Made by a program: the position numbers and the translations under genes. A stretch of 64,000 nucleotides of DNA from Enterococcus innesii. GTDB taxonomy: Bacteria > Bacillota > Bacilli > Lactobacillales > Enterococcaceae. Shown here in pieces: positions 17,673 through 27,920 of this stretch. The notes beneath the pieces were generated by a model. It ran no database searches and was not told the origin of the DNA. It was given only the letters and a program-made list of their open reading frames with translations. The DNA lies in the NCBI GenBank assembly GCA_018982785.1, contig JAHHEN010000001.1, forward strand, positions 310,001 to 374,000. Reading direction: 5' to 3'. Within the stretch, counting starts at the first letter, position 1. The number at the start of each line of letters is the position of its first letter.

Positions 17673-18284
17673 ATGTCTCGTTATACAGGACCATCATGGA
17701 AAATTTCTCGTCGTTTAGGAATTTCTTTATCAGAAACTGGAAAAGAATTGGCACGTCGCCCTTACGCTCCAGGTCAACACGGACCAAACAGCCGTGGCAA
17801 AAAATCAGAATACGGCATGCAATTAACTGAGAAACAAAAATTGCGTCATATGTATGGCATGAACGAACGTCAATTCCGTACATTGTTTATCAAAGCAAGC
17901 AAAATCAAAGAAGGTAAACACGGTGTTAACTTCATGATCTTGTTAGAACAACGCTTAGATAACGTTGTTTACCGTCTAGGTTTAGCAACTACTCGTCGTC
18001 AAGCACGTCAATTAGTAAACCACGGTCACGTTTTAGTTGATGGCAAACGCGTTGATATCCCTTCATACCACGTTGAAGTTGGACAAGTCATCAGCGTTCG
18101 TGAAAAATCACAAAACATCTCAACAATCAAAGAAGCAGTTGAAGCAACAGCTGGCCGCGCGTCATTTGTAAGCTTTGATAGCGAAAAATTAGAAGGTTCA
18201 TTAACTCGTTTACCTGAGCGTGATGAATTGTCTGCAGAAGTTGACGAAGCACTAGTCGTTGAATTCTACAACCAAAAACTTTAA
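17673..18284 (+). CDS. rpsD: 30S ribosomal protein S4
   Basis: S4 is a primary 16S rRNA-binding protein of the small subunit and a likely autoregulator. The 203-residue protein begins [20 protein letters not shown] and has the S4 RNA-binding domain at about residues 93-155 ([20 protein letters not shown]...[20 protein letters not shown]). The zinc-binding Cys of some S4 forms is absent. The start has GGAGG upstream. As usual in Firmicutes, rpsD stands alone, apart from the other ribosomal protein operons, with its own promoter, structured leader and strong terminator. Confidence 0.98.
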   Translation: MSRYTGPSWKISRRLGISLSETGKELARRPYAPGQHGPNSRGKKSEYGMQLTEKQKLRHMYGMNERQFRTLFIKASKIKEGKHGVNFMILLEQRLDNVVYRLGLATTRRQARQLVNHGHVLVDGKRVDIPSYHVEVGQVISVREKSQNISTIKEAVEATAGRASFVSFDSEKLEGSLTRLPERDELSAEVDEALVVEFYNQKL

Positions 18285-18295
18285 GATTTCAACCG

Positions 18296-18327
18296 ACACG
18301 ATTCCTTTTTGGAATCGTGTTTTTTTG
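18296..18327 (+). terminator. Rho-independent terminator of rpsD
   Basis: ACACGATTCC and GGAATCGTGT form a 10-bp perfect stem with a TTTTT loop and a trailing T run. Confidence 0.95.
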
Positions 18328-18382
18328 TGGAATCAACGGATTTACGGATCCTCTTAAGAAGACCCTTGAAAAAAATACTAAA

Positions 18383-18424
18383 AAAACCGACAATGATACA
18401 TCGCTGTATTCATTTGCCGGTTTT
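18383..18424 (-). terminator. Terminator of spx (imperfect long hairpin)
   Basis: AAAACCG...TACA pairs with TGTA...CGGTTTT around a TCGC loop with one mismatch and a bulge. On the minus strand a T run follows, after the corrected spx stop. Confidence 0.75.
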
Positions 18425-18439
18425 GTTCCTATTATTTTA

Positions 18440-18891
18440 TTAGATAAAGTTCGCAACAGATTCGCCTTCTTCTTGCTTTTGGCGATAATTAAACATGAGC
18501 AGCTCTGTTTGGCGTCGTTTGAAAATGATCTTTCGTAAGTTTCGTGTGGCACGAATTTACGAATATCTTCTTCATTGTACCCCACTTGGAGCTTGTTCTC
18601 ATCTAATATAATTGGTCGTTTCAATAAGTTCGGGTATTTTTCGATCAATGAAAGCAGCTCTTCTAGCTTCAACTCTTCTAAATCAATGTCTAACTTTTGG
18701 TACACTTTCGAACGAGTAGATATAATGTCTTCCGTTCCATTTTTCGTTAAAGAAAGAATCTCCATTAGTTCATCACTATTTAATGGATCGCTAAAAATGT
18801 TTCTCTCTTTAAATGGTAGTTCATTTTCGGTCAACCATGCACGGGCTTTACGACATGACGTACAGCTGGGTGTTGTATATAGTGATATCAT
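18440..18891 (-). pseudogene. spx: Spx-family RNA polymerase-binding regulator, frameshifted near the C-terminus
   Basis: Spx proteins bind the RNA polymerase alpha C-terminal domain and reprogram transcription under thiol stress. From ATG 18891 the protein begins MISLYTTPSCTSCRKA with the redox CxxC at residues 10-13, and has the KRPIILDENKLQVGYNEEDIR block. After VPH the frame shifts. Adding one base at the CAC near 18541 yields a charged C-terminal tail ending ESVANFI and a stop at 18440, about 150 residues in total and flush with a terminator. As sequenced, the frame runs on through the terminator into sequence opposite rpsD, which is not credible. An upstream extension into the Asp23 gene is also unlikely. 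Confidence 0.8.
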
Positions 18892-18941
18892 TTGTTCATT
18901 CTTCCTTTCTCTTTGATGTACTTCGATTTTTTGTCTGGTGC

Positions 18942-19343
18942 TCAACCTTCGATTTGATCGATCGTTTCCTGTTTGACGATATCGGCGATTCGAATATTGA
19001 TCTCTTTGACTTTCAAAGAAGTCAAGCGGCTAATTTCTTCTAAGACCACTTCTTGGACTTGCGCAAAGAGTTTGGGGATATCTTTGCCGTAAGCCACGAT
19101 TACTTCCAAATCAACTGCAACCTCTTCTTTGCCAACTTCCACATCAATACCAGACGCGACTTGCGGCTGTTCTTCAAGGTTTTCGGTCATATCTGAAAGA
19201 AATCTGCCATTTACACTAATCAAGCCATCAATTGACTGCAAAGCGACACCAACAATTGTTTCAATGACTTTCTCTTCAAAGGACAGTGGACTTGCTTGCG
19301 CTGCTTCATTAGACACATTCGTTGTTTGCTGATCGTCAGTCAT
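18942..19343 (-). CDS. Asp23/Gls24 family envelope stress response protein
   Basis: This 133-residue protein has an acidic N-terminal tail followed by the Asp23 domain: FEEKVIETIVGVALQSIDGL, then VEVGKEEVAVDLEVIVAYGKDIPKLF and LTSLKVKEINIRIADIV. Gls24-type proteins in enterococci are general-stress proteins linked to bile resistance and virulence. In staphylococci Asp23 is anchored under the membrane by AmaP. No AmaP or GlsB gene is adjacent here. It lies 50 bp before spx on the same strand, so the two may share a stress-responsive transcript. A shorter paralogue (YloU-type) is at 54160-54522. Confidence 0.88.
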   Translation of the reverse strand: MTDDQQTTNVSNEAAQASPLSFEEKVIETIVGVALQSIDGLISVNGRFLSDMTENLEEQPQVASGIDVEVGKEEVAVDLEVIVAYGKDIPKLFAQVQEVVLEEISRLTSLKVKEINIRIADIVKQETIDQIEG

Positions 19344-19587
19344 TTTTCACACTCCTTGGTTAAATAAGAAAGGATACTAGAGACATCGCAAAGTCGCACA
19401 TACGACCTTGTCTAAAGTGGACATTCCTCTTGGGAATTTTTTCCCTACCTTTCTAGCATAAATTCTTTTTGTTTTTTTTACAAAGAAAAACACTTGTTTT
19501 CGGAATAAATTTATCATGCGAAATAAAATGAATGCGCTAAAAAAATCTCAAAGCATAATTTTCTTGAAATGATTCGTTTTTCTTGAC

Positions 19588-19615
19588 AAAAAAAGAAAGC
19601 AGCTATACTGCTCTC
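19588..19615 (-). terminator. Terminator of the wall hydrolase gene
   Basis: On the minus strand GAGAGCAG and CTGCTTTC pair (one G-T) around TATAG, followed by seven T residues. Confidence 0.8.
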
Positions 19616-19627
19616 CTTTTTTCTTTG

Positions 19628-21070
19628 TTATTTTGACAAGGCATCTAATGGATCAATCAGTTGATGCCGGGCTAAACTAGGTGAAAGACTAACTTCAAAA
19701 TGCAAGTGAGGACCTGTACTGTTCCCCGTACTTCCCATGGAAGCAATCACTTCGCCTTGTTCCACCGTCTGCCCAACCTCTACTAAATTGCGGTGATTGT
19801 GAGCATACAGTGTCGTCAAGCCATTTTGATGTTCGATCGCTACATAATTCCCCCAGGAAGCATGATATTCTGAGCGAATCACCGTTCCTGAAAGACTAGC
19901 CATGATCGGGGTTCCTTGAGGTGCTGCAAAGTCGACCCCACGATGGAACCCGCTACCCCGTGGACCAAACATTGATGAGATGACCGGATCACTAACCGGA
20001 TAAATCATTTTTTCATTACCCGTTGGCAACTCTGCTTTCTCTTTGTCATAACTCGTCAACGCATAAGCTTCGATCAAAGCGTTCAATTTTTCATTGTATT
20101 GTGTATCTGATGCATACCGTCCCGTCAAATATTCCGTGGCATCTTCATAGGTTTCGGTTTCTGACTTCCAAGCGCCTTTATAAAAATTCGGATTGTGAGC
20201 CAATCCTTCTTTCAACAATTTCGCATAATCTTTTAAAGAAGATTCGATGCTGTCATACTGACGGAAGGTCGAACGGATGGTGTACAAATTGCCGTTTCCA
20301 TCGTCTTCTTGTGTTGGGAAAGAAACCCCATTTCCTTCATATAGTCCTTTGATCCCAAAAAGATTATAGAACGGCTCCTGACTCAACTGACTTTGCCCAC
20401 TACCGGATTCTAAAATTGCTTGGGCAATCATCACAGATGCGTAAAGATCTTCTTCTAAGCCGACTTTACGGGCATCCTCACCAATCTCCATAATAAAGTC
20501 CCATGTTTCTTTGACTGGGGTGACTTCAAATTTTGACGCGCCACCAGTCTGAGGTGTTGTGATTGTCAATTCAGGTACATTGGGCACTTCTTTGATCTCA
20601 GGCGTTGGCTGGCTCGGGTTCGTTTCTGGTTTTGTCGGTTGACTTGGTTCTCTCTCTAGATCTTGTTCCTCCGGTGCCGGTTCCGGAATTGGCGTAGGCT
20701 CGGGTTCTGGTGTCGGTTCCGGAGCAGGCTCAGTTGGTTCTGACGGTTCTGGACTTGGCTCTGGTTCCGGTGTTGGTTCCGGACTCGGCTCCGGTTCTGG
20801 TGTTGGCTCCGGGCTGGGCTCTGGTTCCGGCGCCGGTGCTGGTTGTGCCGGAACAGCTTCATCATTTTCAGCTGGCGTTCTTGGCACGTCAGACTCTCCG
20901 GTCGATGCTTCTGTAGTTGCTCCTCCGTCTTCACTTGACACAGACATCAATGCACTCGTTTGATCAACATTTGATTCACGACTCACAGCAGAAGCCGCAG
21001 CTGAAACCGGCAATAGGGTCAACAATTGACTGGAAATGACAGAGATTGCCATCCATTTTTTCATTTTCAT
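19628..21070 (-). CDS. Secreted peptidoglycan hydrolase: Pro/Glu-rich linker, GH73 glucosaminidase and M23 endopeptidase
   Basis: About 480 residues. A Sec signal peptide ([10 protein letters not shown]...[10 protein letters not shown]) is followed by a Ser/Thr/Glu region and a low-complexity [12 protein letters not shown] repeat (about residues 75-150). A GH73-type N-acetylglucosaminidase domain follows at about 185-335 ([43 protein letters not shown]), then an M23/LytM domain with zinc motifs HRGVDF and HLHFEV at the C-terminus. It should cut both glycan strands and peptide cross-links at the cell surface, for septum cleavage or wall turnover. No LPxTG anchor or LysM repeat is present. The start is ambiguous between ATG 21082 and ATG 21070; GGAGG abuts the former. 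Confidence 0.88.
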   Translation of the reverse strand: MKMKKWMAISVISSQLLTLLPVSAAASAVSRESNVDQTSALMSVSSEDGGATTEASTGESDVPRTPAENDEAVPAQPAPAPEPEPSPEPTPEPEPSPEPTPEPEPSPEPSEPTEPAPEPTPEPEPTPIPEPAPEEQDLEREPSQPTKPETNPSQPTPEIKEVPNVPELTITTPQTGGASKFEVTPVKETWDFIMEIGEDARKVGLEEDLYASVMIAQAILESGSGQSQLSQEPFYNLFGIKGLYEGNGVSFPTQEDDGNGNLYTIRSTFRQYDSIESSLKDYAKLLKEGLAHNPNFYKGAWKSETETYEDATEYLTGRYASDTQYNEKLNALIEAYALTSYDKEKAELPTGNEKMIYPVSDPVISSMFGPRGSGFHRGVDFAAPQGTPIMASLSGTVIRSEYHASWGNYVAIEHQNGLTTLYAHNHRNLVEVGQTVEQGEVIASMGSTGNSTGPHLHFEVSLSPSLARHQLIDPLDALSK

Positions 21071-21288
21071 TAAATAAGTCATCCTCCTTTGTCACACCTT
21101 CTATCATACCTAAAAAGCACCTAATTTTATAATCATTTTTTGCATCTCTGTGTGAAAAAAAGGAAAACACTGATATAGTGACGTTTATAACAATTCTCTT
21201 CACCAAATCTAGCATTTTATTCTCTTTTCTTCTATAAAAAATACGCCAAAAACCTGCTTTATTTATGTAAAATGTGCTTTCCCTATGA

Positions 21289-21320
21289 AAAACAGCAGCG
21301 AGCGTCCTCCCTGCTGTTTT
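21289..21320 (-). terminator. Rho-independent terminator of citrate synthase
   Basis: AAAACAGCAG and CTGCTGTTTT form a 10-bp perfect stem with a 12-nt loop; the minus-strand tail is T-rich. It lies four bases after the corrected stop, supporting that stop. Confidence 0.9.
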
Positions 21321-21323
21321 GAT

Positions 21324-22684
21324 CTACCTTGATTCAATATCGATATATTCGCGATCGCTGGACACTTCTTTATAGGCGGGGCGCATGATTTTTTGTGCGT
21401 TAACCAGCTCTTCGATCCGATGGGCGGACCAACCGACGATCCGTGCAATAGCAAACATTGGTGTATACAGTTCTTCTGGTAGATCCAACATGTTATAAAC
21501 AAACCCGCTGAAAAAGTCGATATTGGCACTGACGCCTTTGTAGATTTGCGCTTTTCATTGATGACTTGAGGAGCAATACGTTCCACCATCGTATACAATT
21601 GATATTCTTGCCAAGCTTCTGATCCTTTTTCTTGCGCCAGTTTTGCCACATAATTTTTAAAAATCGCCGCACGGGGGTCGTTGTCGCTATATACCGCGTG
21701 GCCCATGCCATAAATCAAGCCTTTACGGTCAAACGCCTCTTTATCTAAGACTGCTTCCAAATAGCTGCGGATCGCCTGTTCATCGGTAAGGTCAGCAACG
21801 TTGCGCTTCAAATCCCCCATCATTTCCGTCACTTTGATATTGGCGCCACCGTGTTTAGGTCCTTTCAAAGAACCTAGCGCTGCAGCAATCGTTGAATAGG
21901 TATCCGTCCCACTGGAGGTAACGACTCGTGTCGTAAAGGTTGAATTATTCCCGCCGCCATGTTCCATATGCAAAACAAGGGCCATATCCAATGTTTGGGC
22001 TTCTTGGAAGCTATATTCTTTCGTTGGGCGCAGCATAGTCAAAATCGTTTCAGCTGTACTCAACTCTTCGGTCGGGCGGTGGATATACATACTCTCCCCT
22101 TGATTGTAATGATTGTAGGCATGATAGCCGTAGATTGCCAAGAGCGGAAAGACACTGATCAGCATCAGACTTTGTTCCAATACATTTTCAATGCTGATGT
22201 CATCTGCTTGTGGATCATAACTTGCCAGTGTCAAGATACTGCGAGACAAACTGTTCATGATGTCCGAGGAAGGGGCTTTCATAATGACGTCACGAACAAA
22301 ATTGGTCGGCAAAGTACGTTTTTCTGCTAATAGGCAATGAAACGCCGCAAGATCTGTTTTATTTGGCAGTTCTCCAAAAAGTAATAAATATGCAACCTCT
22401 TCAAAGCCAAAGCGTTTTTCATTGACGAAGCCTGCAACTAACTCGTTGATGTCAATTCCGCGATAACGCAGTTCGCCACAAGCCTCGATCGGTTTTCCGG
22501 CAATGATTTTTTCTGGATAAATAGTCGATATTGTCGTTAATCCAGCTAATACACCAGTTCCATTCAAATCCCTTAGACCACGCTTAACATCATATTCTGA
22601 ATAAAGATTCACATCGATCAAATTGTATTTCTCACATTGCGATGCCAGATATGCCATTTTCTCTTTCTTTTCTAATCTTTCCAC
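21324..22684 (-). pseudogene. gltA: Citrate synthase, frameshifted in the C-terminal quarter
   Basis: Citrate synthase condenses oxaloacetate with acetyl-CoA. The frame from GTG 22684 (GGAGGTAA seven bases upstream) reads the large domain correctly. It includes LRYRGIDINELVAGF, HMEHGGGNNSTFTTR (substrate His) and GLIYGMGHAVYSDNDPRA. After NEKRK the frame shifts. Adding one A to the AAA run near 21553 restores IYKGVSANIDFFSGFVYN...IARIVGWSAHRIEELVN and a stop at 21324 beside the terminator, about 453 residues in total. As sequenced the frame would instead run about 60 bp further through the terminator. It is divergent from acnA-icd, with which it would make 2-oxoglutarate. Confidence 0.88.
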
Positions 22685-22847
22685 GGTGATGTTACCTCCA
22701 ATCTTTCTCCGAACCAGCTACTTCAATGTTATTTAACCGTATACAAACATCGTTAAAATAACCATCCAAAAGAATCGCTGCTTTTTAACAAACTTTCACA
22801 CATTATAGCATGATGTCGAGAAAATGAAATATTTTTCATAAATTTAA

Positions 22848-22875
22848 TTGATTTTTTAAATTATCAACGTATAAT
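22848..22875 (+). promoter_or_regulatory. Predicted acnA promoter
   Basis: TTGATT, a 16-bp spacer and TATAAT, 43 bp before the start codon, in the 234-bp divergent region shared with citrate synthase. On the minus strand a TATAAT at 22807-22802 could be the gltA -10, but its -35 is weak. No clear operator for a TCA regulator was found. Confidence 0.65.
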
Positions 22876-22918
22876 TATTCCTAATAAGTACGATTATCTT
22901 CGTAAAAGGAGGATTCTT

Positions 22919-25615
22919 ATGAAGTGGCAAACTCAATTAACCGTCAATGACACGCAATACACGTATATTGACTTAGCGAAAATCACCCAAGACTTAGGGG
23001 CTGATTTATCTCGCTTGCCCTACTCCATTCGAGTTTTATTGGAAAGTGTTGCTCGTCATCAAGACGAGGAAATTACAGAGGATTATTTACCATTTTTAGC
23101 GAATTGGCAGGCAGAAAGCCCTACTGGCGTCGTGCCATTCAAACCAGAGCGGGTCGTCTTGCAAGACTTTACTGGGGTGCCGGCAATCGTTGATTTGGCT
23201 GCCATGCGGGATGCGATGGTCGCTTTAGGCGGTGCCGCAGAAGACATCAATCCTGAGATCCCCGTCACACTCGTCGTCGACCACTCTGTGCAAGTCGATC
23301 AAGCTGGTACGCCTGGGGCGATCGCTTTTAATACGGAGCGGGAATTTGAACGCAACGCAGAACGCTATCAATTCTTGAAATGGGCGCAAGGTTCTTTCGA
23401 CAATTTCGAAGTCGTTCCGCCTGAAACAGGGATCATTCATCAAGTCAACATCGAATCATTGTCTGATGTGATCTTGCAAAAAATACATGAGGGACAACGA
23501 CTACTGTTTCCTGATACATTGCAAGGAACCGATTCTCACACCACGATGATCAACGGTTTGGGGGTCCTCGGTTGGGGGGTTGGCGGTATTGAAGCGGAAG
23601 CTGCGATTCTTGGCGAGCCTTCTTTCTTCCCTACACCTGAAGTCATTGGAGTGAAGTTTATCAACGAGATGCCTGCAGGTACCACCGCTACCGATTTAGC
23701 ACTAAAAGTAACTGAAGTGCTGCGAATCGAAAAAGTGGTTGGAAAATTTGTCGAATATTTTGGTCCTGGCTATCGTCATTTAAGTTTAGCTGATCGAGCA
23801 ACGCTAGCAAACATGGCTCCCGAATATGGTGCGACTTGCGGCTTTTGTCCGATCGATCAAGAGACCTTGAACTACTTAGCAACGACCGGTCGCTCCACCA
23901 AGCTGATCGAACTCGTTGCCGCTTACGCCAAAGCCAACCATTTCTTTTATGATGAAACGACCGTGCCAACCTATACTAAGACGATCACCATTGATCTAGC
24001 AGAAGTTCAGCCGGCATTAGCGGGCCCCAAACGCCCGCAAGATCGGATTTTGCTTCCAGCAGTCCAGCAGGATTTTGAGCAATCTGTCACGGCAGCCGTC
24101 GGACCCAAGGGCTTTGGACTTTCGGAGGACGAATGGCAAAAAGAAGCCACCGTTGCTTGGCCAGATGCTGCAGCAGACAAATTAGCGACCGGCGATATCG
24201 TTTTGGCGGCAATCACTAGCTGTACGAATACTAGCAATCCTTTCGTCATGCTCTCTGCAGGCTTATTGGCCAAAAAGGCCGTTGAAAAAGGTCTGACTGT
24301 TCCGCGTACGGTCAAAACCTCCCTTGCACCTGGCTCCCAAATCGTGACCACCTATTTGCAAAACAGTGGTTTATTGCCGTATTTAGAGCAACTCGGCTTT
24401 TATTTAGTGGGCTACGGTTGTACTACCTGTATCGGAAATTCCGGTCCTTTAGAAGCGCCGGTCGCTGAAGCAATTGAGGCAGAAAATCTATTGGTAGCAT
24501 CGGTTCTGTCAGGCAATCGGAATTTTGAAGGAAGAATCCATCCACAGATCAAAGCCAACTATTTGGCTTCGCCGCCGTTAGTTGTTGCCTATGCGATTGC
24601 TGGCAACATTCGCAAAGATCTGACAAAAGAACCATTAGCTATCGTCAATGACGAGCCGGTGTATTTGTCTGATATTTGGCCTAGCAATGAAGAAGTCAAT
24701 GCTTACGTTCAAGAATACGTCGGACCAGAAGCATTTCGCGCTGCCTATGAGCATCTTTTTGATGCCAATGAACGCTGGAATGCGATCGAAACCACCACGA
24801 GCGCATGTTATGAATGGGAGGAACATTCCACTTACATTGCTCATCCACCCTACTTTGAAACATTGACCAAAGAATTGCCTAAACCAGATGTCTTAGCCGA
24901 TCTGAAAGTCTTGGCAAAATTGGGTGATTCGGTCACCACTGACCATATTTCTCCTGCTGGCAGCATCAGTATGGATTCTGCAGCTGGAAAATTTTTACAA
25001 GAAAAAGAGGTTCCGTATCGTGAATTCAATTCCTTTGGTTCGCGGCGCGGCAATCATCAGATTATGATGCGGGGGACTTTCGGCAACATCCGTCTGCAAA
25101 ACCAGCTGGTTCCTGGCAGCACTGGCAGTGTCACGCATTATTTTCCAACTGGGGAAACCTTGTCGATATTTGACGCCGCTATGAATTACCAAAAAGCCGG
25201 CCAAAGCTGTATCATTTTAGCCGGTAAAGATTATGGCATGGGTTCTTCTCGCGACTGGGCCGCCAAAGGAACAAAATTGTTAGGCGTTAAAGTCGTCTTA
25301 GCAGAAAGCTTCGAACGGATCCATCGCAGCAATTTGGTCATGATGGGGATCATTCCTCTTGAATATCTGGCTGGTGAAAGTGCCGCCTCGTTTGATTTGG
25401 ACGGCAGCGAAGCATTCTCGATCGCTTTGCCAGAAGAGCCAGTGGTCAAGCAGCTGATCGAAGTCACCGCTCAACGGACCGACGGAAAGACTGTTTCCTT
25501 TATGAGCCGCCTGCGCTTTGATGCCCCTGCAGATATTCGCTATTGGAAGCATCAAGGTATTTTGCCAATGGTCATTCGAAAAAAAGCGGAATTAGGAGGA
25601 GCTGCCCATGCCTAA
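22919..25615 (+). CDS. acnA: Aconitate hydratase
   Basis: Aconitase isomerises citrate to isocitrate. The 898-residue protein has the AcnA (IRP-like) layout. DHSVQVD and [26 protein letters not shown] lie in the first domains. The three [4Fe-4S] cysteines are in [10 protein letters not shown] (about residue 436) and [11 protein letters not shown] (about 502 and 505). The swivelling C-terminal domain has [13 protein letters not shown] and [16 protein letters not shown], which contains the catalytic Ser/Arg loop. The start follows AGGAGG. The last 8 bp overlap icd, so the two enzymes are translationally coupled. Confidence 0.97.
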   Translation: MKWQTQLTVNDTQYTYIDLAKITQDLGADLSRLPYSIRVLLESVARHQDEEITEDYLPFLANWQAESPTGVVPFKPERVVLQDFTGVPAIVDLAAMRDAMVALGGAAEDINPEIPVTLVVDHSVQVDQAGTPGAIAFNTEREFERNAERYQFLKWAQGSFDNFEVVPPETGIIHQVNIESLSDVILQKIHEGQRLLFPDTLQGTDSHTTMINGLGVLGWGVGGIEAEAAILGEPSFFPTPEVIGVKFINEMPAGTTATDLALKVTEVLRIEKVVGKFVEYFGPGYRHLSLADRATLANMAPEYGATCGFCPIDQETLNYLATTGRSTKLIELVAAYAKANHFFYDETTVPTYTKTITIDLAEVQPALAGPKRPQDRILLPAVQQDFEQSVTAAVGPKGFGLSEDEWQKEATVAWPDAAADKLATGDIVLAAITSCTNTSNPFVMLSAGLLAKKAVEKGLTVPRTVKTSLAPGSQIVTTYLQNSGLLPYLEQLGFYLVGYGCTTCIGNSGPLEAPVAEAIEAENLLVASVLSGNRNFEGRIHPQIKANYLASPPLVVAYAIAGNIRKDLTKEPLAIVNDEPVYLSDIWPSNEEVNAYVQEYVGPEAFRAAYEHLFDANERWNAIETTTSACYEWEEHSTYIAHPPYFETLTKELPKPDVLADLKVLAKLGDSVTTDHISPAGSISMDSAAGKFLQEKEVPYREFNSFGSRRGNHQIMMRGTFGNIRLQNQLVPGSTGSVTHYFPTGETLSIFDAAMNYQKAGQSCIILAGKDYGMGSSRDWAAKGTKLLGVKVVLAESFERIHRSNLVMMGIIPLEYLAGESAASFDLDGSEAFSIALPEEPVVKQLIEVTAQRTDGKTVSFMSRLRFDAPADIRYWKHQGILPMVIRKKAELGGAAHA

Positions 25616-26858
25616 CCAAACAACCCATCAAGCAACGACGATCACCATTCCTTACATTGCAGGAGACGGCATTGGTGCCGAGATTTGGCAGGCTGCGCAA
25701 CCTGTGATTGATGCAGCTGTGAATAAAGCCTATGACAATCAGCGCCACATCGAATGGCTAGAAGTTTTAGCTGGAGAAGCCGCCTTTGAACAGACGGGGG
25801 AATGGCTGCCGCAAGCAACCATCGATACGATCAAAGCCCAGCAATACGCCTTAAAAGGACCGTTGACTACCCCAATTGGCGAGGGCTTTCGCTCCTTGAA
25901 TGTCACCTTGCGGCAAACGCTAGATCTTTATGCCTGTGTCAGACCTGTTCGCTATTTTACAGGAGTCCCTTCGCCTTTAAAACAGCCAGAAAAAACCGAT
26001 ATGGTGATCTTTCGAGAAAATACTGAAGATGTTTATGCTGGCATCGAATTTGCCAAAGACGACGACGCAACACAGCGTTTGATCCAGACACTGCAAGCAG
26101 ACTTTGCCGTCAAGGCGATTCGTTTTCCTAAAACTGCCGCTATTGGCATCAAGCCGATCTCTTTAGAAGGCAGTCAGCGCTTGATCGCTGCTGCCATTGA
26201 GTATGCGATCACTCAAAAGCGTCCCACGGTGACACTGGTGCATAAAGGCAATATCATGAAATTTACAGAAGGCGGATTTAAAAACTGGGGCTATCAGCTT
26301 GCAGAGACCACGTATGCCGCCCAGTGTTTTACAATGAATCAATACAACAAAATCAAAGCAGAAAACGGCTCAAAGGCAGCCGAAGCCGCCCTTGCCTCGG
26401 CAAAAGCGGCTGGGAAAATCGTTGTTAACGACGTGATCGCCGACAACTTTTTACAACAGATCCTTTTGTATCCAGAAAAATTCGACGTCATTGCCACTTG
26501 TAATTTAAACGGCGACTACATCTCTGATGCACTGGCTGCACAAGTCGGCGGCATCGGGATCGCCCCCGGCGCCAATATCAACTACGATACCGGAGCAGCC
26601 ATCTTTGAAGCTACCCACGGAACGGCACCGGATATCGCAGGACTTGGCAAAGCCAATCCTTGTTCCCTGTTGCTATCGGCGTGCATGCTATTAGAACATT
26701 TGAACTGGCCGGAAGCTGCTGCGATACTGACGCAAGCCATTGAACAAGCCTTGCAAAGTCAGCACGTCACTGCCGATTTCGCACAGTTGATGCCAGAAGC
26801 GGTCTGTTTAACGACACAAGCGTTTGGTGAACACCTCCTTCAGCTCATCCATTCGTAA
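25608..26858 (+). CDS. icd: NADP-dependent isocitrate dehydrogenase
   Basis: The enzyme oxidatively decarboxylates isocitrate to 2-oxoglutarate with production of NADPH. The 416-residue protein begins [20 protein letters not shown] and has the isocitrate-binding [11 protein letters not shown] (about residue 93) with the conserved Ser, [15 protein letters not shown], the catalytic Tyr/Lys regions and a C-terminal [17 protein letters not shown]. It overlaps acnA by 8 bp. No 2-oxoglutarate dehydrogenase or other later TCA gene is present in the window. The branch therefore probably feeds glutamate synthesis, and the glutathione enzyme GshF in this window uses glutamate. Confidence 0.96.
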   Translation: MPNQTTHQATTITIPYIAGDGIGAEIWQAAQPVIDAAVNKAYDNQRHIEWLEVLAGEAAFEQTGEWLPQATIDTIKAQQYALKGPLTTPIGEGFRSLNVTLRQTLDLYACVRPVRYFTGVPSPLKQPEKTDMVIFRENTEDVYAGIEFAKDDDATQRLIQTLQADFAVKAIRFPKTAAIGIKPISLEGSQRLIAAAIEYAITQKRPTVTLVHKGNIMKFTEGGFKNWGYQLAETTYAAQCFTMNQYNKIKAENGSKAAEAALASAKAAGKIVVNDVIADNFLQQILLYPEKFDVIATCNLNGDYISDALAAQVGGIGIAPGANINYDTGAAIFEATHGTAPDIAGLGKANPCSLLLSACMLLEHLNWPEAAAILTQAIEQALQSQHVTADFAQLMPEAVCLTTQAFGEHLLQLIHS

Positions 26859-26861
26859 ACT

Positions 26862-26905
26862 CAAGCTGTGATTGAGTCGGCATTCGCCTGCTCAACCACA
26901 GCTTG
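26862..26905 (+). terminator. Hairpin after icd, probable terminator or 3' stabiliser
   Basis: CAAGCTGTGATTGAG pairs with CTCAACCACAGCTTG (one A-C mismatch, 14 pairs) four bases after the icd stop. No strong T run follows, so it may be a weak terminator. Confidence 0.6.
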
Positions 26906-26961
26906 ATTGCGTTTCCACCTTCTGAGAAACTATACTTAGAGCATGAAAGGGGAATTCATTT

Positions 26962-27814
26962 ATGAGTGAATTCAACATGAGAAAAATTGGTCAGCAGATC
27001 GCTACCAAACGCAAAGAAAAAATCTGACCCAAAGCAACTTGGCAGACCAGTTACTCGTCAGCTATCAGGCGGTCAGTAATTGGGAGCGGGGCAACTCACT
27101 GCCGGACATTGAAAAATTGCCGCAGCTAGCAGCGATTTTAGACCTATCCATCGATGAGCTGTTAGGGAAGCCCGCAGCTGCGGTGCAACATTATCAAGCA
27201 GGAACCGCACAGCCAGAAGAAATCGCCGAACTAGCTCCGCTGATCAAACCGCAAGAATTGTCAGCGTTGATTCAAGAAGAACCGTTTCAAGAAACTTCTT
27301 TAGATCTAGACTTATTGCCTAGGCTAGCACCTCATTTGACCAGCGCCGACTTACAACACCTGTTAAACGGCGCCGAGAATATCCCAGAAGATGTCATGGA
27401 AGAACTCTTGCCATTTTTGAAAAAGCCCCAAATAGAAGAGCTCCTTAAAGGCAACCACTATTCCATGGCTTTTTGGGAAGAGGCGGCGCCCTTTTTACCC
27501 CCAGCTTTTTGGCGGGAGAAATCAAAGGCTGGCTTGAAAATCCTGACTTCCGCTTTTCTGAGATTGAAGAGCTGCTGCCCTTTTTACCTGCACCGTATCT
27601 GGATGAGCTCCTGCTGACCACCCTGGAACAGCCAAACGTTGCCGCAGCAGAACGCTTGGCTTATGATGAAATCGAAGAACTGCTGCCGTTTCTGACAGAA
27701 GCAACGATCTGCCGGCTCGTTCAAGTACTGCCCTTCTCAACAGATGAGCTGGAAGAGATCGCCCCTTTCCTCTCCTCAAAGAACTTACTTGTCCTATTAA
27801 AAAAAGGACACTAA
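26962..27814 (+). pseudogene. Xre-type HTH regulator with C-terminal alpha-solenoid-like repeats, two frameshifts
   Basis: The frame starts at ATG 26962 behind GGGG and breaks at a TGA after KRKEK. One A added to the A6 run near 27016-27021 joins it to NLTQSNLADQLLVSYQAVSN, a canonical HTH_3 domain (about residues 6-60). A second missing base, a T in the TTTTT run near 27507, joins PPAF to LAGEIKGWLENPDF. Corrected length is 284 residues. After the HTH come about seven units of 25-37 residues with a repeated E-E-[LIA]-[LA]-P-[FHL]-L core (EELLPFLKKPQIEELL, EEAAPFLPP, EELLPFLPAPYLDELL, EELLPFLTEATI, EEIAPFLSSKNLL). I do not recognise a named family for the tail. Function is unknown: a DNA-binding repressor with a protein- or ligand-binding solenoid. 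Confidence 0.75.
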
Positions 27815-27830
27815 AAAAACAAGATTCTTC

Positions 27831-27899
27831 TTTACTTTTGGTAAACCACCGTTTATAATTTCGTTAACCAAATAAATCTTTTTTCAGGTTAACGAAATT
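27831..27899 (+). promoter_or_regulatory. bioY promoter with BirA-type operator
   Basis: TTTACT (27831-27836), 17 bp and TATAAT (27854-27859) form a good promoter. Overlapping the -10 is an inverted repeat AATTTCGTTAACC (27857-27869) and GGTTAACGAAATT (27887-27899), with 13-bp perfect arms. The half-site core GTTAACC/GGTTAAC is the BirA biotin-repressor motif known upstream of biotin transport and synthesis genes. Binding of biotinyl-AMP-loaded BirA would block RNA polymerase. The 17-bp gap between arms is slightly longer than the usual 14-15. Confidence 0.8.
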
Positions 27900-27920
27900 A
27901 TTATGAGAGAGAAGGATTCG

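Noticed and set aside
18289-18945. A 218-residue Spx-like protein
   Set aside because: The N-terminal extension runs into the asp23 gene and the C-terminus runs through two terminators; the corrected protein is about 150 residues.
20650-20880. Open frames on the plus and minus strand inside the Pro/Glu-rich linker region
   Set aside because: They arise from the low-complexity repeat of the hydrolase gene and lack ribosome-binding sites.
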